Positions 52,822-62,394 of a stretch of 64,000 nt of DNA are shown piece by piece. Below the pieces are notes generated by a model. That model ran no database searches, was not told the DNA's origin, and worked only from the letters and a program-made list of their open reading frames with translations. Source of the DNA: Coleophoma eucalyptorum (Eukaryota; Ascomycota; Leotiomycetes; Helotiales; Dermateaceae); contig JALRME010000002.1 of the NCBI GenBank assembly GCA_026120035.1, positions 310,001 through 374,000 of the forward strand, written 5' to 3'. The translations under genes were made by a program, and so were the position numbers. The stretch's first letter is position 1, and each line of letters starts with the position of its first letter.

Positions 52822-53310
52822 ATGCCACCACCAACCCTATCCTCAAAAGTCAGGTATTCCCACCCGGCAGAAGCCGATATGTCAAGGAACCAGTCTCCCA
52901 CATCACCATCTTTCGAACTCCTTCCTTACACACAACTCACAACAGAGCAGCGTCACTCCACGGTCCTGCTCGTATCAATCTACTCCATCGAACCAAACGC
53001 CTTCTTCCGACTCGTCCCACTCAACGACATCTCAAACATGCAAGAATTGATTGCAGTCTGTACAGCTCGATGGGCTGATGTTCTAGGGGCGAAGACGCTG
53101 GGGACGATGGCGATGGAGATGCCTTGGTCGGGAGTTTGGGTTGAGGTTGTGAGGAACGTGCAGAGTGACTGGTTTGAGTTCTTGAGGATCTTACATGCAG
53201 CATGGTATCCGAGTCCACGATTGGAAGGTGTAGTGGTCTATGTCAAGGTGTACTTTGCTGTGGAACCTCGTGCAGATGCAGCGAAACCCGCACCGAGGTT
53301 AGAAGGGTAA
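52822..53310 (+). CDS. Protein of unknown function, 162 aa
   Basis: Single exon from the ATG at 52822 (MPPPTLSSKVRYSHPAEADM). The core is plausible globular sequence: YTQLTTEQRHSTVLLVSIYS, FFRLVPLNDISNMQELIAVC and PWSGVWVEVVRNVQSDWFEF, with predicted strands, helices and several Trp. No Cys-rich or membrane segment is present. The family is not recognised. The composition and lack of a better opposite-strand frame support a real gene. The frame remains open 15 codons upstream of this ATG but has no earlier ATG. Confidence 0.55.
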   Translation: MPPPTLSSKVRYSHPAEADMSRNQSPTSPSFELLPYTQLTTEQRHSTVLLVSIYSIEPNAFFRLVPLNDISNMQELIAVCTARWADVLGAKTLGTMAMEMPWSGVWVEVVRNVQSDWFEFLRILHAAWYPSPRLEGVVVYVKVYFAVEPRADAAKPAPRLEG

Positions 53311-54402
53311 TTGACGTGCTTCAGATGTCAAGCCAAGCGTAGAAACTCGAGGGAGCTACTAGGACACGTAGGCAAGAGGCAAAAAGGGGTTCTTTACAGC
53401 TGGGGAGGCAAGAAATCCAAGTCATTGGTCTGGTCGCAAAGACTTCAGGCTTCTAAATGTATACCTTGAGTAAGTCATAAGCCAGCTTACCGAACCAAAT
53501 GATCCTATTTTGAGGACTGAGCTGTGGCTGATGGCTCGAGCTCGTTGAAACCAAATACTCACAGGACAGGCAAATAGTGCTTAACTCAACATTGTAAAGT
53601 TAGCATGCGAGAAGCGCAAAAAACAGCTCTGGTCCTCGCAAAATGGGGGGTTCAGATATTGAAGAGCTGCTCCGGTATGTTATGTGACTTCGGATGACAG
53701 CTTTGTATTGCTCTCGCATTGGCAGTGCAAGCCATGCTAAAAGTAGAGCAAGGCCAAGCGAAGCCAAGCATATTCAAGAATGCAGCAATCAAGATGGCCG
53801 ACTATCTTCACGTGTTCAAGCGAGGGGACAAAATTGGACAGAGCAGAACGAGTACCAGGTAACAGAGGAAGTGAGCGAGAGAGAGAAAGTGAGAGAGTGA
53901 GGGATGACGAGCGGGTGAATAAATGGCAAGGACGGATGGCGGATTAAGCCAAGTGAGTGAAGCAGTGCAAGCGGACCTAAGCGGCCTAGTTCTGATGCAA
54001 AGGCGAAGGCAATTGCCCCTCCTGCGTCGCAACTTTCCCCCAACGAGATTGAGATTCTTCAACATCTCCATTCCCAGAACCAATGGAGAGCCCGGGCTAG
54101 ACTCCAGGGTAACTTTCTATTTAATATATCATATCTTACATAGCTTGCGGCGCTTCTTGCAACAAAGTTCTTCTACACCTTTCTTCCTATCCATCTCCTT
54201 CGTTCATCCTTTCCTTGTTCTTCATCTCCAATCGTGTAGCTGTTGCCCCACTACAACGCTGCTCTCCCGCCCATGCCTGTTCATTAGGGATCTTGGTTAT
54301 TTATCTTGACCAGGCCAACATCTGTTTTTGGTTCTTCCTCTCCCCCAATTCCTTTTCTGGTGTACTGCCAGCACTTCATGCCCTTCCCGCAACACTTCCA
54401 AG
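53311..54402. other. Intergenic region and DGAT1-type gene leader, 1.09 kb
   Basis: Contains GAGA-rich sequence near 53877-53900 and a pyrimidine-rich leader from about 54140. No other gene is supported. Confidence 0.5.
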
Positions 54403-56126
54403 ATGGCCACGACCGTTAAAACCGCGACCGTCACATCTATCGAGACTCCTGGAGAGAATGGCCCTGTCCGGAGAGCTACGCCTTCGCATTCACATGTGAA
54501 TGGCAACGGAAATGCAAATTCCAACACAAATGGCACAACCACCAGAACCCAGACCTCAACCACGCTGGAGGCGTATGCAAGGAAACGATACAGACATGTA
54601 GCAGCTGTACATTCACGACCGAGGACATCCTGTCTCAGCCATGATGCTCAATCGTCACCCAGCTTTCTCGGATTTCGAAATCTCATGGTTATCGTCCTGA
54701 GTATGCTCCTACACACCACAGACCCAGCATCAGAACTGATGGTGATTAGTTGTCGGCAATCTGAGATTGATGATTGAGAATATCAAGAAGGTTCGTTTAT
54801 AATTCCATTCTTTGGTAGAATACCAAGCTCACAAGTATAGTACGGAGTCCTTATCTGCTTGCGATGCCACGACTACCGAAAGCAAGATCTTATCCTCGGT
54901 GCCGCCCTATACGTTATCATACCACTACATCTCTTCATAGCCTTTGTGATTGAATTGGCAGCAGCACGACAAGCCCGAGCTTCGTTGGTCGCAAACAAGA
55001 AGAAAGATGGGTCGACGAGCCCTACCGAGGAAGATCGGAGGAAGTTCCAAGCGACCTGGAAACTAATTGCTTGGGTACATGGTTTGAATGCAACCTTGTG
55101 TCTACTCATCACATCCGTGGTTGTTTACTTCTTCATCCACCATCCGTTGATCGGTACGATGAGTGAGGTGCACGCAGTCATTGTATGGCTGAAGACTGCT
55201 TCGTACGCCTTCACCAACCGAGACATTCGACATGCTTACCTCCACCCCTCAAAGCAAGAAGATGATGCTCTTCCAGAGATTTATTCAAAGTGCCCATATC
55301 CGCAGAACATAACTTTTGGAAACCTCACATACTTTTGGTGGGCCCCCACGTTGGTCTATCAACCTGTGTATCCCAGAACGGAGAAAATCCGCTGGACTTT
55401 TGTTGCAAAGCGAATGGCAGAAGTGTTTGGCCTCAGCGTTTTCATCTGGCTAGCCAGTGCGCAATACGCAGCACCAGTTCTCCAAAATTCTCTTGAGAAG
55501 ATGGCCGCATTAGACCTTGCCTCCATCTTAGAAAGACTGATGAAGCTATCCACCATCTCCCTTGTCATCTGGCTGGCGGGATTCTTCGCTTTGTTTCAAT
55601 CCTTCCTCAATGCGCTGGCAGAGGTCATGAAATTTGGGGATCGAGAGTTCTACACGGATTGGTGGAATTCGCCCAGTGTTGGAACATACTGGCGGACTTG
55701 GAACAAACCCGTTTACCAATTCATGAAGAGACATGTCTTTTCGCCCTTGATTGGGCGAGGATGGCATCCTGGACAAGCTAGTGTTGCGGTCTTTGTTTTC
55801 TCAGGCGTATTGCATGAGTTGCTGGTTGGAATACCTACGCATAATGTCATTGGTAAGACCAATTTGGTACCCCTTCTCATATCTTCAACTGATCAATGAT
55901 AGGCGTGGCATTCATTGGAATGGTAGCACAGCTCCCTCTCATTGCCATCACTGTCCCGCTCGAGAAGATGAACAGCATCAATGGTCGCATCATTGGAAAC
56001 TGTATCTTCTGGGTTAGCTTTACACTGATTGGGCAGCCCCTCGCTGCCCTGCTATACTTCTTTGCGTGGCAGGCTAAATATGGCAGTGTCAGTAAGACGT
56101 ATAATCCTGCTGCCATTAAATCTTAA
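54403..56126 (+). CDS. Diacylglycerol O-acyltransferase, DGAT1/MBOAT type, 524 aa, four exons
   Basis: Exons 54403-54700, 54750-54790, 54841-55852 and 55903-56126 total 525 codons. After a polar leader the first membrane region reads FLGFRNLMVIVLIVGNLRLM and continues IENIKKYGVLI, as in DGAT1. Conserved MBOAT features are REFYTDWWNSPSVGTYWRTW (the FYxDWWN motif) and the active-site His in FSGVLHELLVGIPTHNV. Several hydrophobic segments mark it as an ER membrane enzyme making triacylglycerol from diacylglycerol and acyl-CoA. The sterol acyltransferase branch (Are1/2) shares FYxDWWN, so sterol ester synthesis is a possible alternative; the ENIKKYGVLI region favours DGAT1. The 41-nt exon 2 is needed to keep the first membrane segment. 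Confidence 0.85.
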
Positions 56127-56490
56127 ATAGATGATTTATTTGGTTATTGGGTCTACATTGGTTTTAGGGGAATGGCTGGGTTGGATTGGGTTTGGATATA
56201 GATAATAAGTTGCCGTATAAAAAAAAGCATCGGACTACCTAGCTTAAAGTCTGCTATGGGAAATGAGATCTACGAGTGAGAACTAGCTATTTATTTGTTA
56301 CATGGATAGTATTACAAGTATCCTACAACACCCATCTAAAAACCCAGAAAATGCCACCATCAAACTCCAAATATTGCTACAGAAATTCTCGTACAGAACT
56401 CCCTCACTCACACTCAACTTCCCCACTCAACCACACCCCGGTACAGAAATTCTCGTACAGAACTCCCTCACTCACACTCAACTTCCCCAC
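56127..56490. other. Intergenic region between convergent genes, 364 bp
   Basis: Holds the 3' flanks of the DGAT1-type and Ste14 genes and most of a 64-bp tandem duplication. Confidence 0.6.
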
Positions 56491-56505
56491 TCAACCACAC
56501 CCCGG
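56378..56505. repeat. 64-bp perfect tandem duplication, two copies
   Basis: The unit starting TACAGAAATTCTCG and ending CCACACCCCGG occurs at 56378-56441 and again at 56442-56505. The second copy overlaps the last codons and stop of Ste14. The duplication is probably young because no mismatch is seen. Confidence 0.88.
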
Positions 56506-57426
56506 AATCCCCACCCAACTATTCCTTCTGTACACCTCATAACTCTCCCCAAAAAACCTAACCAACAACTCCTCCTCACCCTGGATCCGTGCATGAAAGA
56601 ATTTCCACAACACAACTGCATACCCCACTAAACACAGCCTATTACCCAACATCAGCTGACTCCCGATGCCCCACCAGAAGAACCCGAAATAAGACGGGTG
56701 CCGCAGGACGGCGTAGATACCCGAAGTGACGAGTCGGTGCGATGGGTCGCGTCTACGCTGCACGACGTGGTTGAAGTTCGTGCCTGCTTGTACCATGGCG
56801 ACACTGCGGATGGTTTGGCCGAGGAAGACGAGGAAGATACCTAGGGCTAGACAGAGGGAGGGAAGTGGACTTGGAAGGATAAACGTATTGGGAAAGAGAA
56901 AGTTCGTCAAGATACATTCGACCAAGGCGGAGAAATGTGCAATTGTATAGGCCGAGCCATTGCTAGAGAGCAGAAAGGATGAGATACTCGCTGCGGGCGT
57001 GTTGGTGTGTGCCGTAGTGAGGAACTCGAGGAAGTGGAAGATCGAGAGCAGGGCGATGAAGAAGGACGCGCGCCAGAGTTTTGTGCTGATGCTTTCTACG
57101 AGGAGCAGATACAGTGTGAGGAAGCTGGAGGAGGTAAGCGTTATGCCGAGTAAGAAGGATCGTCCTGCAATCCCAGATAGTGATTTGGGCTGGTGCGCGT
57201 AGTATTGCTTCTCGTATGCTAGCAAGGCGTCGTTGATAGTGGGGCCGTCACTTGTGTTGTTGTGGTGCCAATATTCATGAGTTCTATGCCCGCCTCCTAT
57301 GCCACCCCGGGAAAGCTGTTCGAGTGCATTTGCACTGCGGTTTCGCTGCTGCATATTTGTCGTGGTGAAGTTGGGATCTTGATGCTCGCCCAGATAGCTG
57401 TTCGCGGTAGCTTGTTCTGAAGCCAT
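56491..57426 (-). CDS. ste14: Protein-S-isoprenylcysteine O-methyltransferase (ICMT), 311 aa
   Basis: Single exon. Hydrophobic segments include GIAGRSFLLGITLTSSSFLT and ASFFIALLSIFHFLEFLTTA. The signature C-terminal SAM-binding region reads SHRLVTSGIYAVLRHPSYFG then FFWWGIGSQLMLGNRLCLVG and EEELLVRFFGESYEVYRRNS, ending WVGIPGCG. The enzyme methylates the C-terminal prenylcysteine of CaaX proteins such as Ras, Rho and a-factor-type pheromones in the ER. A polar N-terminal extension of about 100 residues precedes the membrane region. The first Met of the frame is used. The stop codon lies inside the second copy of the 64-bp duplication. Confidence 0.92.
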   Translation of the reverse strand: MASEQATANSYLGEHQDPNFTTTNMQQRNRSANALEQLSRGGIGGGHRTHEYWHHNNTSDGPTINDALLAYEKQYYAHQPKSLSGIAGRSFLLGITLTSSSFLTLYLLLVESISTKLWRASFFIALLSIFHFLEFLTTAHTNTPAASISSFLLSSNGSAYTIAHFSALVECILTNFLFPNTFILPSPLPSLCLALGIFLVFLGQTIRSVAMVQAGTNFNHVVQRRRDPSHRLVTSGIYAVLRHPSYFGFFWWGIGSQLMLGNRLCLVGYAVVLWKFFHARIQGEEELLVRFFGESYEVYRRNSWVGIPGCG

Positions 57427-57759
57427 GATGAATTTAGACCCCAGCCGTTATGCGGAAACCGAAATTTAGAATATATTCAGCGGCTACAAAAGAGATGAAG
57501 CATGGCGAAACAAATGGAATGAGTACAGAAAGCACTGGGCCTTGTGCTTGAAAGAAATTGGTGATTCGTTGTTGACAAGGCGAGGCTGAAGAACAATATT
57601 AAGACATTGAAAGGCGGCACGAGCCATTCTGCTGTCTAAATTGCCCTCACCGCTCTCAAGGTGCCACTTAGTTGGTCATCACCAACCCTAACCCCCATTG
57701 ATCAGGCATTCGCTCTATACGTTTTCTTCGGATCTCTTATTTTCTACGGATTTTAAACA
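57427..57759. promoter_or_regulatory. Divergent promoter region, ste14 and acetyltransferase genes
   Basis: A 333-bp spacer between divergent starts. No motif of note was seen. Confidence 0.5.
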
Positions 57760-58573
57760 ATGGATGCAAAAATTGACGTCAAAGAAAACGAGGCTCGTAT
57801 GCAGCGCGGTGAGTTGTATCATGCCTTTGAACCTGGTCTCGTTGCGAAAAGGCAGAAGTGTCACCAGGCCTGCAGCAGGTTTAACGCTGCAGGCCAGCTA
57901 GGGCGTAGAAAGCTTGTTGAACTTTCCAAAGAGTGAGTGATTTTGAATACTGTAAATTCATATTTGTTTCTAACCTATATAAATTTCCGCACGCATCTAT
58001 CAACATGTTCTAACAACTTTCTCAGTATTTTTGAGGACAAGTCTCCATTACCCTCCGCTGGAGCTTCAGAAGAAGAGGACTTCCAATTGCTCGCTGATGA
58101 GCCATACATTGATGGACCGTTCAAAGCAGACTATGGCTTCAATGTCAGGTAATCTTTTCTTCCTTTATTTCCCGGCTGCTGGTTTGACGCTTATGATCGC
58201 CCATAGACTTGGTAAAGGCGTCTACGTCAATTATAACAGCGTCTGGATTGACACCTGCACCATCACAGTTGGAGCCCGAACACTCATCGGTCCAAACTGT
58301 TCATTCTACAGTGGCACCCATCCTCTTGATCCGTTTCTTCGAAATGGTATCAACGGTCCTGAGCTTGGGAAGCCTATCGATATTGGTGAGGATTGTTGGT
58401 TTGGTGGTAATGTGATCGTACTTCCAGGAGTAACCATCGGTCGAGGCTGTACAGTTGGCGCCGGCAGTGTCGTTACCAAGGATGTCCCAGACTTTCACTG
58501 TGTTGCTGGTAATCCTGCAAGAATTATCCGAAAGATCGAAGTCAAACATCCAGATCCCGCCGTTCTGCCGTAG
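57760..58573 (+). CDS. Maltose/galactoside-type hexapeptide O-acetyltransferase, 220 aa, three exons
   Basis: Exons 57760-57932, 58026-58148 and 58207-58573 total 221 codons. The N-terminal MAC-type domain includes RMQRGELYHAFEPGLVAKRQ. The left-handed beta-helix reads LGKGVYVNYNSVWIDTCTIT, GARTLIGPNCSFYSGTHPLD (with the catalytic-type His), GEDCWFGGNVIVLPGVTIGR and VGAGSVVTKDVPDFHCVAGN then PARIIRKI. Such enzymes transfer acetyl from acetyl-CoA to sugars; the exact substrate in fungi is not known. Homologues in yeast and fungi are common and not strongly clustered. All introns are GT-AG (93 and 58 nt). Confidence 0.9.
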
Positions 58574-58696
58574 AAGGTCTCTTCATTCCATGAAGTTGAA
58601 CGACACATGAAGTTGAACGACTGTGCTTGCGCAAGAGCTTCTTCAATTTACAAGCCATGATCGACAAAGAAAGCATAGAGCTCATTTCCGGATGCT

Positions 58697-59291
58697 TTAA
58701 AGGCCGCCTTGGATGGAGAAAGACGATAGAATCAAGACCAATGCATTGATCAATGACCATATAAATGGAATCCAAGTTGACATCTTGAAATATCCAGCAT
58801 TGTATACCGCTCCAAGGCTACGAATATATTAGCTCTCTACACCGTAGATAATAAAGTCTCATGCAATAGGACATGCAGTAGCTTATGATTTCGTAAGGAA
58901 TAAGATAAACCGTTCACTCACATCAGTCCAACAAAGCTGCCAGCTAGTAAGGCCTCAACGCCCGCAATGAGCGCATACACCAATGGTATTGACCAAACAT
59001 ATTTCCATGCCGATTTGCCCTTTCCCAACTGCATAGCCACCGCAAATGCGGCTACAACGAGGTGAAGTGTACCAAAAATGATCAAAGTCCATAATAAGGT
59101 GTATCGCCAAATGTCGGTCGAGTAATATAGGTAATTCGCGACGCCAGGGGCAGCTTTGTACGGCCAGTAAAGACTAGGAAAAACAGGAGTCGCATAGTCA
59201 AGAGGCGCAGGATTGGAAATTCGGGCGCTGAAAGGTAATATGTCAGTCTTCTATAAGAATAATTGACGGGAAACACTAACTTTAATGCCAT
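58697..59291 (-). CDS. TMEM170-like integral membrane protein, 145 aa, three exons
   Basis: Exons on the minus strand are 59281-59291 (11 nt), 58922-59227 and 58697-58817, totalling 146 codons. The product begins MALNARISNPAPLDYATPVF and has three hydrophobic segments: RYTLLWTLIIFGTLHLVVAA, WSIPLVYALIAGVEALLAGS and IPFIWSLINALVLILSSFSI, ending QGGL. The layout and YYSTDIWRYTLLW match the TMEM170 family, whose animal members shape ER membrane and nuclear pores. A fungal role is inferred. The internal junction replaces a stop codon with IL and restores the last membrane segment (LGAVYNAGYFKMSTWIPFIW). It is divergent from pex8 with only 239 bp between starts. Confidence 0.82.
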
Positions 59292-59530
59292 GATGGCCCA
59301 GGAATTGAGGGGAAACCCTCTTGTCGAGGATGGAATGCAACAGAATGAAGGTTATCAGCCTCGTCGATCAGTATTGAGGTGGCTGGGCTGGCTTGATACT
59401 GCCCGAAGCGGAAGGCTGGAGAGACCTCGGCTGGAAGCATTGAGACCGCTACCATTCATCAGCACGAGCTTCACCCAAGCGGCTTGTACAACAGCGAAAT
59501 ATGAAAGAAGTCTGAACACAATCACGAACT
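59292..59530. promoter_or_regulatory. Short divergent promoter region, TMEM170-like and pex8 genes
   Basis: Only 239 bp separate the two start codons, so the genes probably share a bidirectional promoter. Confidence 0.55.
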
Positions 59531-61597
59531 ATGTCGGCAGATCGCCTGCTTACTACTGTGCTTCGTGCATTTCAAGGCCCTCCTGATCCACAACAGACTA
59601 ACAGGATTCTATCGACAACGACCTCGCTCCTCACGACTCTCTCGAATCCGCTAAATATTACCCTCTTGACTTCACAGCTCCTTATCGCTCCGGCAATATG
59701 GGAGCAAGCAGATGGATTGACGATATGTCTGCGCATAATCAGTGTCTATAATACTGCAGCAATCACGGTACGGCAACATACATTGGAGGGGAAGAATGTT
59801 ATGCAACCAAGACAATTGCAAGGCGGTGGATTGAGTTGTGATGACTGGGCAAAGGCCGTGGTCAAAGGTGCAGATGAACGATCACCAAGATGGCAGCATG
59901 TTCTAGTCATCGCAGGGGTGTTATTGGGTATGGAGAGCCAGGAAAGGAAGGGGCTGTCCCCAGGTCTCCGGACAACAATTGAGGATGCTATGGTGACTGC
60001 TGTGAACATGGCTTTAGAAGAAGCTACTCCTACAGGAGGAGTTGACTCAGATACCGTGGTACTCGCTTTGAACCATGCTTTCCCGCTCCTATCTGATCAT
60101 ATTCGAGCCGGGCTGAACTACGATGTCTTGGTTATGGTGATGGTCAGGGCGATGACATCTACAGAGGGCTTCCTAGAAGGTTACTTTGTTGAGGCAATCG
60201 ATTATGATGTGAAACAGCATCAGGGAGATAAGTTCGACTGGTCCATAAAATCCCCGTCGTTTCTTCAGCTGCAGAAGCTTGCATCAAAGCCTTTAGTGAC
60301 ATCCATGGGTCCATTATCAAGGCTTATTGCCCACGCTGTTGAGCATGTCCAAAATCCATTATTGTTGATCGAGGTCAGGCATCATCTAATGGATTTCACA
60401 AATCGGTTGCGAACAGGCTGGCAGAGAAACAAGCTATCAGAAATCGACCCTTCAGAAGAAAGTGCTTTCCTGACACCGGATACTTTACGGATCACATTAC
60501 CTGTGCTATGGCAAGTGCTGAAGACAGCTATGTTTGCTACAGTCGTTGTATTGCGGGCATTGATCGGAAGAACCTTGATTGACCCTGTTCTGTCAGGTAG
60601 GGATATGGCACCATGGATGGCATCACAAAGTTTGCTAGTACTACGAGATCTTCACTTTATTGGATCCAGACTTGGTGCCAATTCTTTCTCGGCGTATACG
60701 TTCGTCTACATGGCATCCATCGACATAATTACTAGGTTCCCAGTTGAGTCAAGAGAGCTGCTGAAGCAGATACACCCAGAGACAGCTGGACAAATTCCAG
60801 CACATCCATTACTACGTAGCATGGATTTGTTCTATCTCAACACGGCTGAACATTTTACACTCATACTATCTCCACCTGACAATGAGGTTCTTGTAGCCAC
60901 CCCTGCATCACCATACCTCAATCCAACAGCCAACAAGTACTTGCTCGAGATCTTCGAAGCTGCGCATAGCGCAATGCTGGCAGTATTTGCTGCGCCTCAA
61001 AATGCAGATCTCACTGCAAAGCTCATTCCATTCTATGTCGACTCACTCTTCACCTCCTTCCCTACAAATTTATCCCCCAGGCAGTTCCGCTTTGCGTTCA
61101 AGGCCCTGCTTCAGATTACCACACCGCCTGCAACACTATCGGCATCGCAACCAGCCTTGGCTGAGACGCTATTGGAACTCCTCCATCATAGAGCACTCAG
61201 TGCCCCAGTAGCACCGCTACCAAAGTCTCTGGCAATCAAGAGCCCCGAAGACGCAAAAGCCCAAGCTGACAACACCGTACTCTCAGAACAAGCGGTCTTG
61301 GTATTGACACTCCTAGATTCCCTTTCAAGCCTCCCACTTCATACTCTCGAAGACTGGCTCCCTCTTGCTGCAGATCTCGTTAACATAATTGATGATGGTC
61401 TCATGCGTGAGCAATGTAAAGCTCGATTCTGGGATATCTTGGAAAGTGGTGAGATGGATGTCGAGAGAAGTGCTGTTTGTGTTGCTTGGTGGACGAGTCA
61501 CGGTGGCAGGGAAAAGGTTCTCTTTGGCAGAAGAGAAGCTGAGAATGGTCCATTTATGAGTGGTGGGCTTGGGGCTAGAGACGGCAGTAAATTGTGA
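59531..61597 (+). CDS. pex8: Peroxin Pex8-like protein with C-terminal PTS1, 688 aa, single exon
   Basis: The protein begins MSADRLLTTVLRAFQGPPDP and ends GGLGARDGSKL; SKL is a classical peroxisomal targeting signal 1. Between them the sequence is helical throughout (RFAFKALLQITTPPATLSAS, LDSLSSLPLHTLEDWLPLAA), consistent with a repeat-helix scaffold. Fungal Pex8 is an intraperoxisomal peripheral protein of about this length carrying PTS1 and bridging the docking and RING complexes of matrix protein import. No enzymatic motif is present. Identification rests on length, SKL end and overall composition, so another peroxisomal matrix protein cannot be excluded. Confidence 0.72.
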   Translation: MSADRLLTTVLRAFQGPPDPQQTNRILSTTTSLLTTLSNPLNITLLTSQLLIAPAIWEQADGLTICLRIISVYNTAAITVRQHTLEGKNVMQPRQLQGGGLSCDDWAKAVVKGADERSPRWQHVLVIAGVLLGMESQERKGLSPGLRTTIEDAMVTAVNMALEEATPTGGVDSDTVVLALNHAFPLLSDHIRAGLNYDVLVMVMVRAMTSTEGFLEGYFVEAIDYDVKQHQGDKFDWSIKSPSFLQLQKLASKPLVTSMGPLSRLIAHAVEHVQNPLLLIEVRHHLMDFTNRLRTGWQRNKLSEIDPSEESAFLTPDTLRITLPVLWQVLKTAMFATVVVLRALIGRTLIDPVLSGRDMAPWMASQSLLVLRDLHFIGSRLGANSFSAYTFVYMASIDIITRFPVESRELLKQIHPETAGQIPAHPLLRSMDLFYLNTAEHFTLILSPPDNEVLVATPASPYLNPTANKYLLEIFEAAHSAMLAVFAAPQNADLTAKLIPFYVDSLFTSFPTNLSPRQFRFAFKALLQITTPPATLSASQPALAETLLELLHHRALSAPVAPLPKSLAIKSPEDAKAQADNTVLSEQAVLVLTLLDSLSSLPLHTLEDWLPLAADLVNIIDDGLMREQCKARFWDILESGEMDVERSAVCVAWWTSHGGREKVLFGRREAENGPFMSGGLGARDGSKL

Positions 61598-62394
61598 TTC
61601 TGGGCTTTACGAAAATGGACGGAGTTTTCGGTGTTCTGGAAAAGGGAAGAAGTAGGTCGGGAACATAGGATGGCTCTCCTTGATAGTATGATTTGAGTGC
61701 GTTTGGTTCGAAATCCTGTGGGATGGAGCTCGATACAGTAATCTACTCAGAAAAGATGATAACTAATGCGGAATTCAAATGAGGTCTTTAACATTCAATT
61801 TCCGCCGCCGGCATGCAATGCAGGCCGTACTGACACAGCGCCGTTTGAATCATAATCCAATTTGGAAGAGATTACTTTGAAGTGAAGCACCAAATACTAG
61901 AGTCAACGGCCCGGGACCCTATCATGGTCTCGGGGCTGTAAGAAATTAAAAGTGCAAGAGACACACAATTGTGTGGTCTATAGAGGCTAAGTCGCTCCTA
62001 CAACGCGTTATTATGGGCATTTCATCCCGAAGCGTCTTTATCCTTGGGATATACTTTGGGCTTAGTGAATCCCTAAGTGTGACTGAGACTCAAAAATAGG
62101 AAGACATTGGGGCAGTACGATGATGTAATGCTCCTTGTGATGAGCCTAGTAGGTCTCTATCAGTGCAGTCGACTGATAATTTTGTTCTTCAGAAATCTGA
62201 TAAAGTTGCTGGTTCCCTGATGAAAGCTAAACAGCTTAGGAAGATATATCGCGGCGCGGGATAATATTGAGCCGAAGAATCTCGATATCAGACGCTAATA
62301 ATTCGTTGCGTCTCGTGTACTTCCAAATCATTGTACCTAAACCAAACTCTTCATTACAACACCACAAAATTCAAGAAATGACACGACGGTAGAG
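61598..62394. other. Intergenic region, 797 bp
   Basis: 3' flank of pex8 and promoter of pfs2. A 4-codon upstream ORF (ATG 62378, TAG 62390-62392) ends two bases before the pfs2 start. Confidence 0.6.

Noticed and set aside
61700..61720. B-box-like GGTTCGAAATCC
   Set aside because: No A-box, acceptor stem or T stem can be drawn around it.
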